Source of the DNA: Rhizocola hellebori
Lineage (GTDB): Bacteria > Actinomycetota > Actinomycetes > Mycobacteriales > Micromonosporaceae
Direction: 5' to 3'
DNA: 64,000 nt
Assembly (NCBI RefSeq): GCF_016862955.1
Contig: NZ_BONY01000012.1
Span: forward strand, 1 to 64,000
Positions 31,062-41,136 of the stretch are shown one piece after another. Numbering within the stretch: the stretch's first letter is position 1; the number at the start of each line of letters is the position of its first letter. A model generated the notes under the pieces. It was not told where the DNA came from, did no database searches, and saw nothing but the letters and a program-made list of their open reading frames with translations. Both the position numbers and the translations under genes were made by a program.

Positions 31062-31901
31062 ATGGGTATCCGTAAGTTTAAGCCGACGACGCCCGGTCGC
31101 CGTGGCTCCAGCGTCGCCGACTTCGCCGAGGTCACCCGGTCGACGCCGGAGAAGAGCCTGCTGGTTCCGCTGCCCAAAAAGGGCGGGCGCAACGCCTCCG
31201 GCAAGATCACGACGCGGCATCAGGGCGGTGGCCACAAGCGCCAGTACCGTCTGATCGACTTCAAGCGGGTGGACAAGGACGGCGTGCCGGCCAAGTGCGC
31301 TCACATCGAGTACGACCCGAACCGCACGGCCCGGATCGCGCTCCTGCACTACGCCGACGGCGAGAAGCGTTACATCATCGCGCCGAAGGACCTCAAGCAG
31401 GGCGACGCGGTCGAGTCGGGGCCGGGTGCTGACATCAAGCCGGGCAACAACCTTCCGATGCGCAACATCCCGGTCGGTACCACGATTCACAACGTGGAGC
31501 TGAAGCCGGGTGGCGGCGCGAAGCTGGCCCGCTCGGCCGGCGTCGGCATCCAGTTGCTGGGCCGCGAGGACGACTACGCCACGCTGCGTATGCCGTCGGG
31601 CGAAATCCGCAAGGTTGATGTCCGTTGCCGCGCAACGATTGGCGAGATCGGCAACGCCGAGCAGTCAAACATCAACTGGGGCAAGGCCGGCCGTATGCGG
31701 TGGAAGGGCAAGCGCCCCACCGTCCGTGGTGTCGCCATGAACCCGGTCGACCACCCGCACGGTGGTGGTGAGGGTAAGACCTCCGGTGGTCGCCACCCGG
31801 TCAACCCGCAGGGTAAGCCGGAAGGCCGTACCCGCCGCAAGGGCCAGGCCAGCGACAAGATGATCGTCCGCCGCCGCTACGCGAACCGCAAGCGCGGGTA
31901 A
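31062..31901 (+). CDS. rplB: 50S ribosomal protein L2 (uL2)
   Basis: A 279-residue protein essential for subunit association and peptidyl transferase assembly. It begins [18 protein letters not shown] and carries the signature [31 protein letters not shown], with the conserved His near the catalytic centre. Basic tail RYANRKRG. Normal length. AGACGAAA precedes the start without a strong Shine-Dalgarno, so coupling from rplW may matter. Confidence 0.97.
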   Translation: MGIRKFKPTTPGRRGSSVADFAEVTRSTPEKSLLVPLPKKGGRNASGKITTRHQGGGHKRQYRLIDFKRVDKDGVPAKCAHIEYDPNRTARIALLHYADGEKRYIIAPKDLKQGDAVESGPGADIKPGNNLPMRNIPVGTTIHNVELKPGGGAKLARSAGVGIQLLGREDDYATLRMPSGEIRKVDVRCRATIGEIGNAEQSNINWGKAGRMRWKGKRPTVRGVAMNPVDHPHGGGEGKTSGGRHPVNPQGKPEGRTRRKGQASDKMIVRRRYANRKRG

Positions 31902-31913
31902 GGGAGCTAGGAA

Positions 31914-32195
31914 ATGCCTCGCAGCCTTAAGAAGGGCCCGTTCGTGGACGACCACCTGCTCAAGAAGGTGGAAGTGCAGAACGAGAAGGGCTCCAAGAAC
32001 GTCATCAAGACCTGGTCGCGGCGTTCAACCATCATCCCGGACATGCTCGGTCACACGATCGCTGTCCACGATGGACGCAAGCACGTCCCGGTCTTCGTGA
32101 CCGAGGCGATGGTCGGGCACAAGCTCGGCGAGTTCGCGCTGACCCGCACGTTCAAGGGTCACGAGAAGGACGACAGGAAGGCTCGCCGTCGCTGA
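31914..32195 (+). CDS. rpsS: 30S ribosomal protein S19 (uS19)
   Basis: A 93-residue 30S head protein near the A-site finger. [63 protein letters not shown] and the basic tail KDDRKARRR match the family. GGGAGC lies 6 nt upstream of ATG 31914. Confidence 0.97.
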   Translation: MPRSLKKGPFVDDHLLKKVEVQNEKGSKNVIKTWSRRSTIIPDMLGHTIAVHDGRKHVPVFVTEAMVGHKLGEFALTRTFKGHEKDDRKARRR

Positions 32196-32226
32196 CGGTG
32201 GACCGTAAGGATTTAGGGGAAACACG

Positions 32227-32802
32227 ATGCCAACGAAGGAAGCACAGACCGTGCCGGGCGCCCGCGCGGTGGCTCGTCACGTACGTCTGTCTGCCACCAA
32301 GGCGCGCCGTGTGGTGAACCTCGTCCGCGGTCTACCCGCGAAGGAGGCTCTCACGGTGCTGCAGTTCGCGCCGCAGGCCGCGAGCGAGCCCGTGTACAAG
32401 GTGCTGGCGAGCGCTGTGGCGAACGCCGAGAACAACGAGCGCCTTGACCCGGACGCGCTGCTGGTCAGTGCGGCGTGGGTGGACGAGGGCCCGACCCTGA
32501 AGCGGTTCCGGCCGCGTGCGCAGGGTCGCGCTTATCGCATCCGCAAGCGCACCTGCCACATCACCATTGAGGTGGAAGCGGTGCAGCCCAAGGTTCGCCC
32601 GGCGGTGAAGAAGGTTGCCGCCAAGGCAGCCGCACCGGCGCCGGTCGAGGAGCCCGCTGTCGAAGCCAAGCCCGCCAAGAAGGCTGCTGCGAAGAAGGCA
32701 GCGGCTCCCAAGGCGGAGGCTGCGGAGAAGGCTCCCGCCAAGAAGGCCGCCGCTAAGAAGGCGCCTGCTAAGAAGGCTGCCGAGCAGGAGGAGACCGAGT
32801 AA
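32227..32802 (+). CDS. rplV: 50S ribosomal protein L22 (uL22) with long Lys/Ala tail
   Basis: A 191-residue tunnel-wall protein. The core (about 1-120) has [24 protein letters not shown] and [21 protein letters not shown], the latter in the tunnel hairpin. About 70 extra C-terminal residues are repeats of Ala, Lys and Pro ([20 protein letters not shown]), an extension common in actinobacteria and probably extra-ribosomal or RNA-binding. AGGGGAAAC precedes ATG 32227. Overlaps rpsC by one base. Confidence 0.96.
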   Translation: MPTKEAQTVPGARAVARHVRLSATKARRVVNLVRGLPAKEALTVLQFAPQAASEPVYKVLASAVANAENNERLDPDALLVSAAWVDEGPTLKRFRPRAQGRAYRIRKRTCHITIEVEAVQPKVRPAVKKVAAKAAAPAPVEEPAVEAKPAKKAAAKKAAAPKAEAAEKAPAKKAAAKKAPAKKAAEQEETE

Positions 32803-33647
32803 TGGGTCAGAAGGTTCACCCGATTGGGTTCCGGCTCGGCATCTCGACCGACTGGAAGTCGCGCTGGTACGCGGACAAGCTCTACAAGGACTACATCGGC
32901 GAGGATGTCAAGATCCGCCGCATGATGGCCAAGGGGCTTGAGCGCGCCGGCATTTCCAAGGTCGAGATCGAGCGCACCCGCGACAAGGTCCGCATCGACA
33001 TCCACACCGCCCGGCCGGGCATCGTCATCGGCCGTAAGGGTGCGGAGGCCGACCGGCTTCGCGGCCAGCTCGAGAAGCTCACCGGCAAGCAGGTTCAGCT
33101 GAACATCCTCGAGGTCAAGAGCCCCGAGTCGGATGCCCAGCTGGTGTCGCAAGGTGTCGCCGAGCAGCTTTCGGGCCGCGTGGCGTTCCGCCGCGCGATG
33201 CGCAAGGCGATGCAGTCGGCGATGAAGAACCCGCTGGTGCGCGGTATCCGGATTCAGGTCTCGGGCCGCCTCGGCGGCGCGGAAATGAGCCGGACCGAGT
33301 TCTATCGCGAGGGTCGCGTCCCGCTGCACACGCTGCGGGCCAACATCGAGTACGGCTTCTTCGAGGCGCGTACGACCTTCGGCCGCATCGGCGTGAAGGT
33401 GTGGATTTACAAGGGTGACGCCGTACCGGGCCGCGAGCCTCAGGTCGACCCCGGTCGCCCCCGTCGCGGCGAGCGCGGGGACCGTCCGGAGCGTTCGGAC
33501 CGGCCGCGCCGTGGGCGTTCCGGAGCCTCCGGGACGACCGGTGCAGGCACCGAGGCCGGCCGTGCGGCCGCCGCGGAACTCACCAAGGAAAGCAGCAGCG
33601 AAGCAGTGGAGACAGTGCCCGCGGCTGAGACGCAGCAGGAGGGCTGA
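32802..33647 (+). CDS. rpsC: 30S ribosomal protein S3 (uS3)
   Basis: A 281-residue protein at the mRNA entry channel. [13 protein letters not shown] starts it; the KH domain has [29 protein letters not shown]; the C-terminal domain has [32 protein letters not shown]. The last 65 residues (from [11 protein letters not shown]) are a variable Arg/Gly/Glu-rich tail as in other actinobacteria. ATG 32802 shares a base with the rplV stop. Confidence 0.97.
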   Translation: MGQKVHPIGFRLGISTDWKSRWYADKLYKDYIGEDVKIRRMMAKGLERAGISKVEIERTRDKVRIDIHTARPGIVIGRKGAEADRLRGQLEKLTGKQVQLNILEVKSPESDAQLVSQGVAEQLSGRVAFRRAMRKAMQSAMKNPLVRGIRIQVSGRLGGAEMSRTEFYREGRVPLHTLRANIEYGFFEARTTFGRIGVKVWIYKGDAVPGREPQVDPGRPRRGERGDRPERSDRPRRGRSGASGTTGAGTEAGRAAAAELTKESSSEAVETVPAAETQQEG

Positions 33648-33650
33648 CAG

Positions 33651-34076
33651 ATGCTGATGCCCCGTAAGCCCCCGAAGGGCTTCCGGAAGCCGCATCACCC
33701 GGATCGTTCGGGTAAGAGCAAGGGCGGCAACCGGGTGGTGTTCGGCGAGTTCGGCATTCAGGCGCTCGCGCCTGCTTACGTGACCAACCGCCAGATCGAG
33801 TCGGCGCGTATCGCGATGACTCGTCACATCAAGCGTGGTGGCAAGGTTTGGATCAACATCTTCCCGGACCAGGCCATCACCAAGAAGCCGGCGGAAACCC
33901 GGATGGGTTCCGGCAAGGGTTCACCGGAGTGGTGGGTCGCGAACGTCAAGCCGGGACGGATTCTCTTCGAGATGACGTTCCCGAACGAGACGATCGCTCG
34001 TGAGGCCATGCGCCGCGCGATCCACAAGCTGCCGATGAAATGCCGGATTGTGAAGCGCGAAGTGGGTGAGTCGTGA
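33651..34076 (+). CDS. rplP: 50S ribosomal protein L16 (uL16)
   Basis: A 141-residue protein near the A-site tRNA elbow. [80 protein letters not shown] are family features; ATG 33657 is an in-frame alternative. The N-terminal [15 protein letters not shown] differs from mycobacterial sequences but fits the general pattern. Its stop overlaps the next gene's start. Confidence 0.96.
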   Translation: MLMPRKPPKGFRKPHHPDRSGKSKGGNRVVFGEFGIQALAPAYVTNRQIESARIAMTRHIKRGGKVWINIFPDQAITKKPAETRMGSGKGSPEWWVANVKPGRILFEMTFPNETIAREAMRRAIHKLPMKCRIVKREVGES

Positions 34077-34306
34077 TGGCAGCGGGAAGCAAGCCAGCCG
34101 AGCTGCGTGAGCTCTCCGGCGAGGAGTTGGTCATCAAGCTGCGGGAAGCCAAGGCGGAGCTGTTCAACCTCCGCGTGCAGGGGGCGACCGGACAGCTGGA
34201 CAACAACCGGCGACTGCAGGTCATCCGTCGGGACATCGCCCGGATCTATACGATCATGCGCGAACGTGAGCTTGGTCTCTCGGCCGCGCCGACTGAGGTG
34301 GCTTAA
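34076..34306 (+). CDS. rpmC: 50S ribosomal protein L29 (uL29)
   Basis: A 76-residue protein at the tunnel exit beside L23. [35 protein letters not shown] and [21 protein letters not shown] are typical. ATG 34076 shares one base with the rplP stop (TGATG); GTG 34073 is an alternative. Four or five bp separate it from rpsQ. Confidence 0.95.
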   Translation: MAAGSKPAELRELSGEELVIKLREAKAELFNLRVQGATGQLDNNRRLQVIRRDIARIYTIMRERELGLSAAPTEVA

Positions 34307-34311
34307 GCACT

Positions 34312-34599
34312 ATGAGTGAGACCAACGAGACCAACGAAAACGCAGTTCAGCGGAACCGGCGTAAGGTACGTGAGGGTCTGGTCGTCAGCGACAAGATGGA
34401 TAAAACCGTCGTCGTCGTGGTCGAGGACCGCGTCAAGCACAAGCTCTACGGCAAGGTTCTTCGCCGTACGGCCAAGCTGAAGGCGCATGACGAGCAGAAC
34501 GCGTGCGGTATAGGCGACCGTGTGCTGCTTATGGAGACCCGTCCCCTCTCCGCCACCAAGCGGTGGCGGGTCGTGGAAATCCTCGAGCGGGCTAAGTAA
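34312..34599 (+). CDS. rpsQ: 30S ribosomal protein S17 (uS17)
   Basis: A 95-residue OB-fold protein binding the 5' domain of 16S r[52 protein letters not shown] and [28 protein letters not shown] are conserved. The N-terminal [13 protein letters not shown] is variable. Last gene of the S10 run; 59 bp precede rplN. Confidence 0.97.
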   Translation: MSETNETNENAVQRNRRKVREGLVVSDKMDKTVVVVVEDRVKHKLYGKVLRRTAKLKAHDEQNACGIGDRVLLMETRPLSATKRWRVVEILERAK

Positions 34600-34658
34600 G
34601 CCAACGTTCCGCCAAGCTTCCGCTGAGCGGGAGAACTGGCAGACATTAGGAGATTGAC

Positions 34659-35027
34659 GTGATTCAGCAGGAGTCGCGACTACGAGTCGCCGACAACACG
34701 GGTGCCCGGGAAATCCTGTGCATCCGCGTGCTCGGCGGTTCGGGTCGGCGCTACGCGAGCATCGGCGACGTCATCGTGGCCACCGTCAAAGACGCCATCC
34801 CCGGCGCCGGCGTGAAGAAGGGCGACGTCGTCAAGGCTGTCGTCGTGCGCACGGTCAAGGAGAAAAGGCGTCCGGACGGCTCGTACATCCGCTTCGACGA
34901 GAACGCCGCCGTCATCATCAAGGACGGCGGGGATCCGCGTGGCACCCGTATCTTCGGCCCGGTCGGCCGTGAGCTTCGGGACAAGCGGTTCATGAAGATT
35001 ATTTCGCTTGCCCCGGAGGTGCTTTGA
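34659..35027 (+). CDS. rplN: 50S ribosomal protein L14 (uL14)
   Basis: A 122-residue protein at the subunit interface where RsfS silences the 50[42 protein letters not shown] and the tail [19 protein letters not shown] are conserved. Start GTG 34659 follows AGGAG at 7 nt. First gene of the spc block, running to rplO. Confidence 0.97.
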   Translation: MIQQESRLRVADNTGAREILCIRVLGGSGRRYASIGDVIVATVKDAIPGAGVKKGDVVKAVVVRTVKEKRRPDGSYIRFDENAAVIIKDGGDPRGTRIFGPVGRELRDKRFMKIISLAPEVL

Positions 35028-35029
35028 TC

Positions 35030-35344
35030 ATGAAGATCAAGAAGGGCGACAAGGTCCAGGTCATCGCCGGCAAGGACAAGGGCAAGGAGGGTGTGGTCCT
35101 CGCGGCCTACCCGCGCCTTGACAAGGTTCTCGTCGAGGGGATCAACCGGGTCACCAAGCACGAGAAGATCCGGACCAACCAGCGTGGTTCCAAGTCCGGC
35201 GGCATCGTCACCAAGGAGATGCCGATCCACGTGTCGAACGTGATGTACCTCGAGGACGGTAAGCCGGTCCGCGTGGGCTACAGCATCGGCGAGGACGGCC
35301 GCAAGGTTCGCATCTCGCGTAGTACAGGCAAGGAGATCGGCTGA
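35030..35344 (+). CDS. rplX: 50S ribosomal protein L24 (uL24)
   Basis: A 104-residue assembly initiator with the KOW motif ([20 protein letters not shown]). HVSNVMYL and [18 protein letters not shown] are typical. ATG 35030 gives MKIKKGD; TTG 35024, two codons upstream, overlaps rplN and is an alternative. GGAGG is 10 nt before the ATG. Shares one base with rplE at the stop. Confidence 0.95.
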   Translation: MKIKKGDKVQVIAGKDKGKEGVVLAAYPRLDKVLVEGINRVTKHEKIRTNQRGSKSGGIVTKEMPIHVSNVMYLEDGKPVRVGYSIGEDGRKVRISRSTGKEIG

Positions 35345-35913
35345 TGTCCACCGCGACCGAAGCTAAGACCATGCCGCGGTTGAAGGAGCGCTACCGCGCC
35401 GAGATTGCGGGCCAGCTGCGTGAGCAGTTCGGCTACAGCAACCCGATGATGGTGCCGGGCCTGGTAAAGATCGTGGTCAACATGGGTGTCGGCGAGGCTG
35501 CTCGCGACTCGAAGAAGATCGATGGTGCCGTCAAGGACCTGACCACGATCACCGGTCAGAAGCCGCAGATCCGGCGGGCTACCAAGTCCATCGCGCAGTT
35601 CAAGCTGCGCGAGGGCATGCCCATCGGGGCGAAGGTGACGCTGCGCGGCGACCGGATGTGGGAGTTCCTCGACCGGCTGCTGTCCATCGCGCTTCCGCGT
35701 ATCCGTGACTTCCGCGGCCTCGACGGGCGCAAGCTCGACGGGCACGGCAACTACACGTTCGGTCTCACCGAGCAGTCGGTCTTCATCGAGATCGATCAGG
35801 ACCGGATCGACGCGGTACGGGGCATGGACATCACGCTCGTGACCACCGCCAAGACCGACGACGAAGGCCGGGCGCTGCTCAAGCACCTGGGCTTCCCGTT
35901 CAAGGAGAACTGA
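35344..35913 (+). CDS. rplE: 50S ribosomal protein L5 (uL5)
   Basis: A 189-residue protein of the central protuberance, binding 5S rRNA and P-site t[45 protein letters not shown] and [26 protein letters not shown]-like segments are present. ATG 35344 overlaps the rplX stop by one base. rpsN follows 2 bp after its stop. Confidence 0.97.
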   Translation: MSTATEAKTMPRLKERYRAEIAGQLREQFGYSNPMMVPGLVKIVVNMGVGEAARDSKKIDGAVKDLTTITGQKPQIRRATKSIAQFKLREGMPIGAKVTLRGDRMWEFLDRLLSIALPRIRDFRGLDGRKLDGHGNYTFGLTEQSVFIEIDQDRIDAVRGMDITLVTTAKTDDEGRALLKHLGFPFKEN

Positions 35914-35915
35914 GC

Positions 35916-36101
35916 ATGGCTAAAAAGGCGCTGATCATTAAGGCTGCCGCCAAGCCGAAGTTCGCGGTGCGTGCCTACACCCGCTGCCAGAAGTGCGGCC
36001 GTCCGAAAGCGGTCTACCGCAAATTCGGGCTGTGCCGTGTGTGTCTGCGGGACATGGCCCACAAGGGCGAGCTGCCCGGCGTGTCGAAGGCTTCCTGGTA
36101 A
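35916..36101 (+). CDS. rpsN: 30S ribosomal protein S14, zinc type (uS14)
   Basis: A 61-residue short S14. [38 protein letters not shown] contains four Cys in two CxxC pairs that bind zinc, defining the C+ (rpsZ-like) form. Some actinobacteria also carry a zinc-free paralogue elsewhere for zinc starvation. ATG 35916 follows the rplE stop by 2 bp; 73 bp separate it from rpsH. Confidence 0.96.
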   Translation: MAKKALIIKAAAKPKFAVRAYTRCQKCGRPKAVYRKFGLCRVCLRDMAHKGELPGVSKASW

Positions 36102-36174
36102 TTCCCAAGCTTCCCCTTCGCCGTAGGCCCACCGATGGGTCCGGGAACCGCGGCGAGAAAGGCTAACTAAGACA

Positions 36175-36582
36175 ATGACCATGACCGACCCGATCGCAGA
36201 CATGCTGACCCGTCTGCGTAACGCCAACCAGGCGTACCACGAGCAGGTGAAAATGCCCTACTCGAAGATCAAGGCGAACGTCGCCGAGGTCCTCAAGGCA
36301 GAGGGTTACATCGCCTCGTGGTCTGTCGAGGAGCCCGAGGAGGGCGCCGTCGGCAAAAAGCTGGTCGTCGAACTGAAGTTCGGCCCGAGCCGTGAGCGGA
36401 GCCTCGCCGGTATCCGGCGCGTCTCCAAGCCCGGTCTGCGGGTTTACGCCAAGTCACAGGAGCTGCCACGGGTGCTCGGTGGCCTCGGCGTGGCGATTAT
36501 TTCGACGTCCCAGGGGCTGCTCACCGACAGGCAGGCCCGCAAGCGAGGGGTGGGCGGGGAAGTCCTCGCCTACGTCTGGTGA
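36175..36582 (+). CDS. rpsH: 30S ribosomal protein S8 (uS8)
   Basis: A 135-residue central-domain assembly protein; in E. coli it represses the spc operon. [46 protein letters not shown] and [31 protein letters not shown] are conserved. ATG 36175 or 36181 could start it. GAGAAAGG lies upstream. Confidence 0.97.
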   Translation: MTMTDPIADMLTRLRNANQAYHEQVKMPYSKIKANVAEVLKAEGYIASWSVEEPEEGAVGKKLVVELKFGPSRERSLAGIRRVSKPGLRVYAKSQELPRVLGGLGVAIISTSQGLLTDRQARKRGVGGEVLAYVW

Positions 36583-36594
36583 GGAAGGTCTGCC

Positions 36595-37149
36595 ATGTCG
36601 AGAATTGGACGTAAGCCGATCCCGGTGCCCACTGGCGTCGAGATCACCATCGATGGACAGACCGTAAAGGTCAAGGGCCCCAAGGGTTCCCTTGAGCACA
36701 CGGTCAGCGAGCCGATCATTGTGGAGCGCGGGGAGAACGGCGAGCTTCTCGTCACCCGCCCCAACGATGAGCGTCGCGCCAAGGAGCTGCACGGGCTCTC
36801 TCGGACCCTGGTCGCCAACATGATTGTTGGCGTCACCGAGGGTTACAAGAAGAGCCTGGAGATCAGTGGTACGGGTTACCGGGTCGCCGCCAAGGGCAGC
36901 GATCTGGAGTTCGCCCTCGGCTTCTCGCACCCAGTGCTGGTGCAAGCGCCGGAGGGGATCGCCTTCCAGGTGGAGAAGCCGACCCTGTTCCACATCTCCG
37001 GAATCAACAAGCAGCTCGTGGGCGAGATCGCGGCGAACATTCGCAAGATTCGCCCGCCGGAGCCCTACAAGGGCAAGGGCGTCAAGTACGTCGGCGAGGT
37101 TATCCGCCGTAAGGCCGGTAAGGCCGGCGGTAAGGGAGGTAAGAAGTGA
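36595..37149 (+). CDS. rplF: 50S ribosomal protein L6 (uL6)
   Basis: A 184-residue protein near the sarcin-ricin loop. [57 protein letters not shown] and [33 protein letters not shown] are typical. Preceded by GAGGAAGG. Its stop overlaps rplR by 4 bp. Confidence 0.97.
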   Translation: MSRIGRKPIPVPTGVEITIDGQTVKVKGPKGSLEHTVSEPIIVERGENGELLVTRPNDERRAKELHGLSRTLVANMIVGVTEGYKKSLEISGTGYRVAAKGSDLEFALGFSHPVLVQAPEGIAFQVEKPTLFHISGINKQLVGEIAANIRKIRPPEPYKGKGVKYVGEVIRRKAGKAGGKGGKK

Positions 37150-37541
37150 GCGCCACGCTTCTCAAGCGCCGCGGTGGCAGCGATGTCGCCGCCAAGCGCG
37201 CGGTTGGCCGTGCGCGTCGGCACTTCCGCGTCCGCAAGAACGTCAGCGGAACCCCGGAGCGTCCTCGTCTGGTCGTCACCCGGTCGCTGCGCCAGATCAC
37301 CGCTCAGATCGTCGACGACACCAAGGGTCACACCGTGGTATCGGCTTCGAGCCTGGACGCGTCGATCCGGACAGCCGCAGGCAGCAAGAGTGAAATCGCC
37401 ACCAAGGTCGGCGCACTGCTCGGTGAGCGTGCCAAGGCCGCTGGTATCAGCAAGGTCGTCTTTGACCGCGGTGGTAACCGTTACGCGGGTCGCATCGCGG
37501 CCCTCGCCGATGCCGCTCGCGGCGCCGGACTCGAGTTCTAG
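37146..37541 (+). CDS. rplR: 50S ribosomal protein L18 (uL18)
   Basis: A 131-residue 5S rRNA-binding protein. [45 protein letters not shown] and [26 protein letters not shown] are conserved. GTG 37146 overlaps the rplF stop (GTGA). The N-terminal [19 protein letters not shown] is the usual actinobacterial extension. Confidence 0.96.
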   Translation: MSATLLKRRGGSDVAAKRAVGRARRHFRVRKNVSGTPERPRLVVTRSLRQITAQIVDDTKGHTVVSASSLDASIRTAAGSKSEIATKVGALLGERAKAAGISKVVFDRGGNRYAGRIAALADAARGAGLEF

Positions 37542-37559
37542 GAAGGGTGGCTGGGTAAC

Positions 37560-38201
37560 ATGCCAGGTCCACAGCGCCGGGGCACGGGTTCCGGTACAGG
37601 AAGCAGCAACGAAGGCGGCGGCGACCGCGGCGGACGCGGCGAACGTCGCGGACGCGGCGAAGGTCGCGGCGGCCAGTCGGTCGAGAAGACCCCTCATCTT
37701 GAGCGGGTAGTCGCGATCAACCGTGTGGCCAAGGTGGTCAAGGGCGGACGCCGGTTCAGCTTCACCGCTCTGGTAGTGGTGGGCGACGGCGAAGGCACCG
37801 TCGGCGTCGGCTACGGCAAGGCCAAGGAGGTGCCCGCGGCGATCGCCAAGGGTGTCGAGGAGGCCAAGAAGCACTTCTTCAAGGTGCCCAGGATCGCCGC
37901 CACCATCCCGCACCCGGTGCAGGGTGAGGCAGCGGCCGGTGTGGTGCTGCTCAAGCCGGCGAGCGCTGGTACCGGTGTTATCGCCGGTGGCCCGGTGCGT
38001 GCCGTGCTGGAGTGCGCGGGCATCCACGACGTGCTGTCGAAGAGCCTCGGCTCGTCGAACCCGATCAACATCGTGCACGCGACCGTCGCCGCTCTGAAGA
38101 TGCTGGAGTCCCCGGAGGCCATCGCGGCCCGCCGTGGGCTTCCGGTCGAGGATGTCGCGCCCGCCAAGCTTCTGGCGGCGCGTGCGGGAGCGGGTGCGTA
38201 A
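37560..38201 (+). CDS. rpsE: 30S ribosomal protein S5 (uS5)
   Basis: A 213-residue protein of the decoding region and mRNA channel. The core starts near [47 protein letters not shown] and includes the spectinomycin loop region. The first 40 residues are an Arg/Gly-rich extension with [13 protein letters not shown] repeats, as in other actinobacteria. ATG 37560 has GAAGGG 8-12 nt upstream. Its stop shares a base with rpmD. Confidence 0.97.
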   Translation: MPGPQRRGTGSGTGSSNEGGGDRGGRGERRGRGEGRGGQSVEKTPHLERVVAINRVAKVVKGGRRFSFTALVVVGDGEGTVGVGYGKAKEVPAAIAKGVEEAKKHFFKVPRIAATIPHPVQGEAAAGVVLLKPASAGTGVIAGGPVRAVLECAGIHDVLSKSLGSSNPINIVHATVAALKMLESPEAIAARRGLPVEDVAPAKLLAARAGAGA

Positions 38202-38383
38202 TGGCGCAGTTGAAGGTGACCCAGGTCCGGTCCGACATCGGTGCGAAGAAGAACCAGCGTGATTCGCTGCGTTCGCTTGGTCTGAAGCGGATCCACGACG
38301 TGGTGGTGAAAGAGGATCGTCCCGAGATCAGGGGAATGATCTTTGCGGTCAGCCACCTCGTGAAGGTCGAGGAGGTTGAGTAA
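38201..38383 (+). CDS. rpmD: 50S ribosomal protein L30 (uL30)
   Basis: A 60-residue protein: [63 protein letters not shown] 38201 overlaps the rpsE stop by one base; the open frame extends upstream into rpsE but only this part matches the family. rplO begins directly at the stop. Confidence 0.95.
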   Translation: MAQLKVTQVRSDIGAKKNQRDSLRSLGLKRIHDVVVKEDRPEIRGMIFAVSHLVKVEEVE

Positions 38384-38827
38384 ATGACGATCAAGATTCA
38401 CCACCTCCGGCCGGCGCCAGGAGCCAAGACCGCGAAGACCCGAGTGGGTCGCGGTGAGGGTTCCAAGGGCAAGACGGCTGGACGTGGTACCAAGGGATCG
38501 AAAGCCCGCAGGAACATCTCGCCGGCGTTTGAGGGTGGGCAGATGCCCCTGCACATGCGCCTGCCGAAGGTGAAGGGCTTCAAGAACAAGTTCAAGGTCG
38601 TGTTCCAGGTGGTCAACCTGGACCGGCTCGCTGAGCTGTTCCCCAACGGCGGCCAGGTTGGCCCGCTCGAGCTCGCTCAGAACGGTGCGGTCCGCAAGGG
38701 CCAGCCGGTCAAGGTGCTCGGCACGGGTGACCTGAACGGCATCAAGCTCCAGGTTGCGGCGCACGCGTTCAGCGCTTCGGCCAAGGAGAAGATCGCGGCT
38801 GCCGGTGGCTCCGCAACGGAGCTCTGA
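38384..38827 (+). CDS. rplO: 50S ribosomal protein L15 (uL15)
   Basis: A 147-residue assembly protein. The N-terminal [40 protein letters not shown] is basic and glycine-rich; the C-terminal domain ends [15 protein letters not shown] 38384 directly follows the rpmD stop (TAAATG). Last gene of the spc block before a 276-bp leader of secY. Confidence 0.96.
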   Translation: MTIKIHHLRPAPGAKTAKTRVGRGEGSKGKTAGRGTKGSKARRNISPAFEGGQMPLHMRLPKVKGFKNKFKVVFQVVNLDRLAELFPNGGQVGPLELAQNGAVRKGQPVKVLGTGDLNGIKLQVAAHAFSASAKEKIAAAGGSATEL

Positions 38828-38978
38828 AAGACGATGAGCCATGGCGTCCTTCCCGTTTGGGCAGGGCGCCGTGCTCCGTCCCGGAGCATTGATGGCAAAA
38901 CGTTATGGCATCTTGGCCGAAGGGTCGGACACCATAAGCTCTTAGATCGACCCTGGCACAGATATCTGTTCGCCAGAC

Positions 38979-39008
38979 CTGACCAATTCGGGTTCAGGCT
39001 GTTAGAGT
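38979..39008 (+). promoter_or_regulatory. Candidate secY promoter in a 276-bp gap
   Basis: CTGACC (38979-38984) and TAGAGT (39003-39008) are spaced 18 bp, giving a leader of about 90 nt. The gap 38828-39103 also holds a hairpin TGCTCCG/CGGAGCA (38872-38888) and AGCTACG/CGTAGCT (about 39017-39043). A separate promoter would let secY-adk-map be set apart from the ribosomal genes. Confidence 0.5.
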
Positions 39009-39103
39009 CCGAACCCAGCTACGCGTGAAATCGCGCCGTAGCTGTTAGTCACGCCCCTTGAAGTCGCCACCGGCTACCGGTGCCCTCGCGCAGGAGGAAA
39101 GAG

Positions 39104-40432
39104 TTGCTCTCCGCGTTTATCAGTGCGTTCAAAACGCCTGACCTGCGCAAGAAGATCCTTTTCACATTAGGGATCATTGCGATCTACCGTCTCGGTGCCA
39201 CGCTGCCCAGCCCGGGCGTTGCCTACGGCAATGTGCAGCAGTGTGTTGAGGCGATGAAGACCGGCGACCAGAGCGGGGTCTTTACACTGCTCAACCTCTT
39301 CTCCGGCGGCGCGCTCATGTCGCTGTCGGTCTTCGCGCTGGGCATCATGCCCTACATCACCGCGTCGATCATCCTGCAGCTGCTTACCGTGGTCATCCCG
39401 CGGTTGGAGCAGCTCCGCAAGGAGGGTCAGGCCGGTCAGGCGAAGATCACTCAGTACACCCGGTACCTGACGCTGGGTCTCGCGGTGTTGCAGTCCTCGG
39501 CCTTCATCGCCCTGGCGCGCTCCGGCCAGCTGTTCAACAACATGTGCAACGAGTTCCCGATCGTTCCGCAGACCAGCCTCCCGGACTGGGTCACCGTCGG
39601 CATGCTGGTCATCACGATGACCGCCGGCACCGGCGTGGTCATGTGGCTCGGCGAGCTCATCACCGACCGTGGTGTCGGAAACGGCATGTCCGTCCTCATC
39701 TTCACCTCGATCGCGGCGCGCCTGCCCTCAGAGGGCTGGCAGATCCTCGACTCGCAGGGTGTCTGGGGCTTCGTCGGCGTCATCGCGCTGGTCCTCGTGG
39801 TCATCACGCTGGTGGTCTACATCGAGCAGGCGCAGCGGCGCATCCCGGTGCAGTACGCCAAGCGGATGGTCGGCCGCAGGATGTACGGCGGCACGTCGAC
39901 CTACATCCCGCTGAAGGTCAACCAGGCCGGTGTTATCCCGGTGATCTTCGCGTCCTCGCTGCTCTACCTGCCGCAGCTGGCACTCGACTTCATGCGCAGC
40001 GACAACCCGGGCAAGGTCTACATCTTCATCGAGAAGTACTTCGCTACGCCCACGTCGTGGTCCTACATCCTCACGTACGGCCTGCTGATCCTCTTCTTCA
40101 CCTACTTCTACGTCTCGATCACGTTCAACCCGACCGAGGTCGCGGACAACATGAAGAAGTACGGTGGCTTCGTGCCGGGTATCCGCCCGGGCAAGCCGAC
40201 GGCCGACTACCTCAGCTTCATCCTGAGCAGGATCACCCTTCCAGGCGCGCTCTACCTGGCCATCATCGCGGTGCTGCCGAACCTGTTCTTCATCGCGCTC
40301 GACAGCCAGGCCTACCAGAACTTCCCGTTCGGTGGAACGGCTGTGCTGATTATGGTCGGCGTGGGTCTGGAGACGGTCAAGCAGATCGAGAGCCAGCTCA
40401 TGCAGCGTAGCTATGAAGGATTCCTGCGGTGA
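39104..40432 (+). CDS. secY: Preprotein translocase subunit SecY
   Basis: A 442-residue channel subunit with ten membrane segments. SAFISAFKTPDLRKKILFTLGIIAIYRLGATLPSPGV starts it; the plug region (GGALMSLSVFALGIMPYITASIILQL) and KYGGFVPGIRPGKPTADYL loop are conserved. I chose TTG 39104 (MLSAFISAF) because AGGAGG lies 6 nt before it; the short upstream frame has no homology. Operon with adk. Confidence 0.97.
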   Translation: MLSAFISAFKTPDLRKKILFTLGIIAIYRLGATLPSPGVAYGNVQQCVEAMKTGDQSGVFTLLNLFSGGALMSLSVFALGIMPYITASIILQLLTVVIPRLEQLRKEGQAGQAKITQYTRYLTLGLAVLQSSAFIALARSGQLFNNMCNEFPIVPQTSLPDWVTVGMLVITMTAGTGVVMWLGELITDRGVGNGMSVLIFTSIAARLPSEGWQILDSQGVWGFVGVIALVLVVITLVVYIEQAQRRIPVQYAKRMVGRRMYGGTSTYIPLKVNQAGVIPVIFASSLLYLPQLALDFMRSDNPGKVYIFIEKYFATPTSWSYILTYGLLILFFTYFYVSITFNPTEVADNMKKYGGFVPGIRPGKPTADYLSFILSRITLPGALYLAIIAVLPNLFFIALDSQAYQNFPFGGTAVLIMVGVGLETVKQIESQLMQRSYEGFLR

Positions 40433-40472
40433 CGTTGAGCTCCTCCAGGCGTCACCGCAGTGAGGAGACGTA

Positions 40473-41126
40473 ATGCGATTGGTTCTGGTAGGTCCGCCCG
40501 GCGCGGGCAAGGGCACTCAGGCGGAGTACATCGCCGCCCACCTGTCTGTGCCCAAGATTTCGACGGGGGACATTTTCCGGGCCAACGTTACGCAGGCGAC
40601 TCCGCTCGGACTCGAGGCCAAGCGCTACATGGACGCGGGTGGCCTCGTTCCCGACGAGGTAACGATCAACATGGTGCGGGAGCGTCTGACCGAGCCGGAT
40701 GCCACGGACGGGTTCCTGCTCGATGGCTTTCCCCGGACGGTCCCGCAGGCCGAAGCGCTGGACAAGATGCTCGGCGACAGCGGCGTGAGCCTCGACCTGG
40801 TGCTGGAGCTGATCGTCGACAACGACGAGGTGATCCGGCGCCTGTCGGGCCGGCGCAACTGCCGCGGGTGCACCAAGATCTGGCACGTCGAGTTTGACGC
40901 GCCCTCCCGCGAAGGCGTCTGTGACCGTTGCGGGGGCGTGCTGTACCAGCGCGACGACGACAAGCCCGAGACCGTCGCCGAGCGGCTGCGGGTGTACGCC
41001 CGCGACACCTCGCCGCTCGTCGAGCACTACGGCGGGCAGGGCAAGCTGGTCGGGATCGACGCCACGGGACCGGTAGAAGATGTGACTGAGCGCGCAATCG
41101 ACGCTCTCAGGTCCTACAGCGCGTAA
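40473..41126 (+). CDS. adk: Adenylate kinase
   Basis: A 217-residue enzyme (ATP + AMP to 2 ADP). The P-loop is [10 protein letters not shown], followed by STGDIFR, LDGFPRT and, in the LID domain, a four-Cys zinc knuckle (CRGC...CDRC) typical of long bacterial Adk. The later [17 protein letters not shown] region binds nucleotide. ATG 40473 follows GAGGAG at 6 nt. It lies 40 bp after secY, as in most actinobacteria. Confidence 0.97.
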   Translation: MRLVLVGPPGAGKGTQAEYIAAHLSVPKISTGDIFRANVTQATPLGLEAKRYMDAGGLVPDEVTINMVRERLTEPDATDGFLLDGFPRTVPQAEALDKMLGDSGVSLDLVLELIVDNDEVIRRLSGRRNCRGCTKIWHVEFDAPSREGVCDRCGGVLYQRDDDKPETVAERLRVYARDTSPLVEHYGGQGKLVGIDATGPVEDVTERAIDALRSYSA

Positions 41127-41136
41127 CTTTGCAGCT

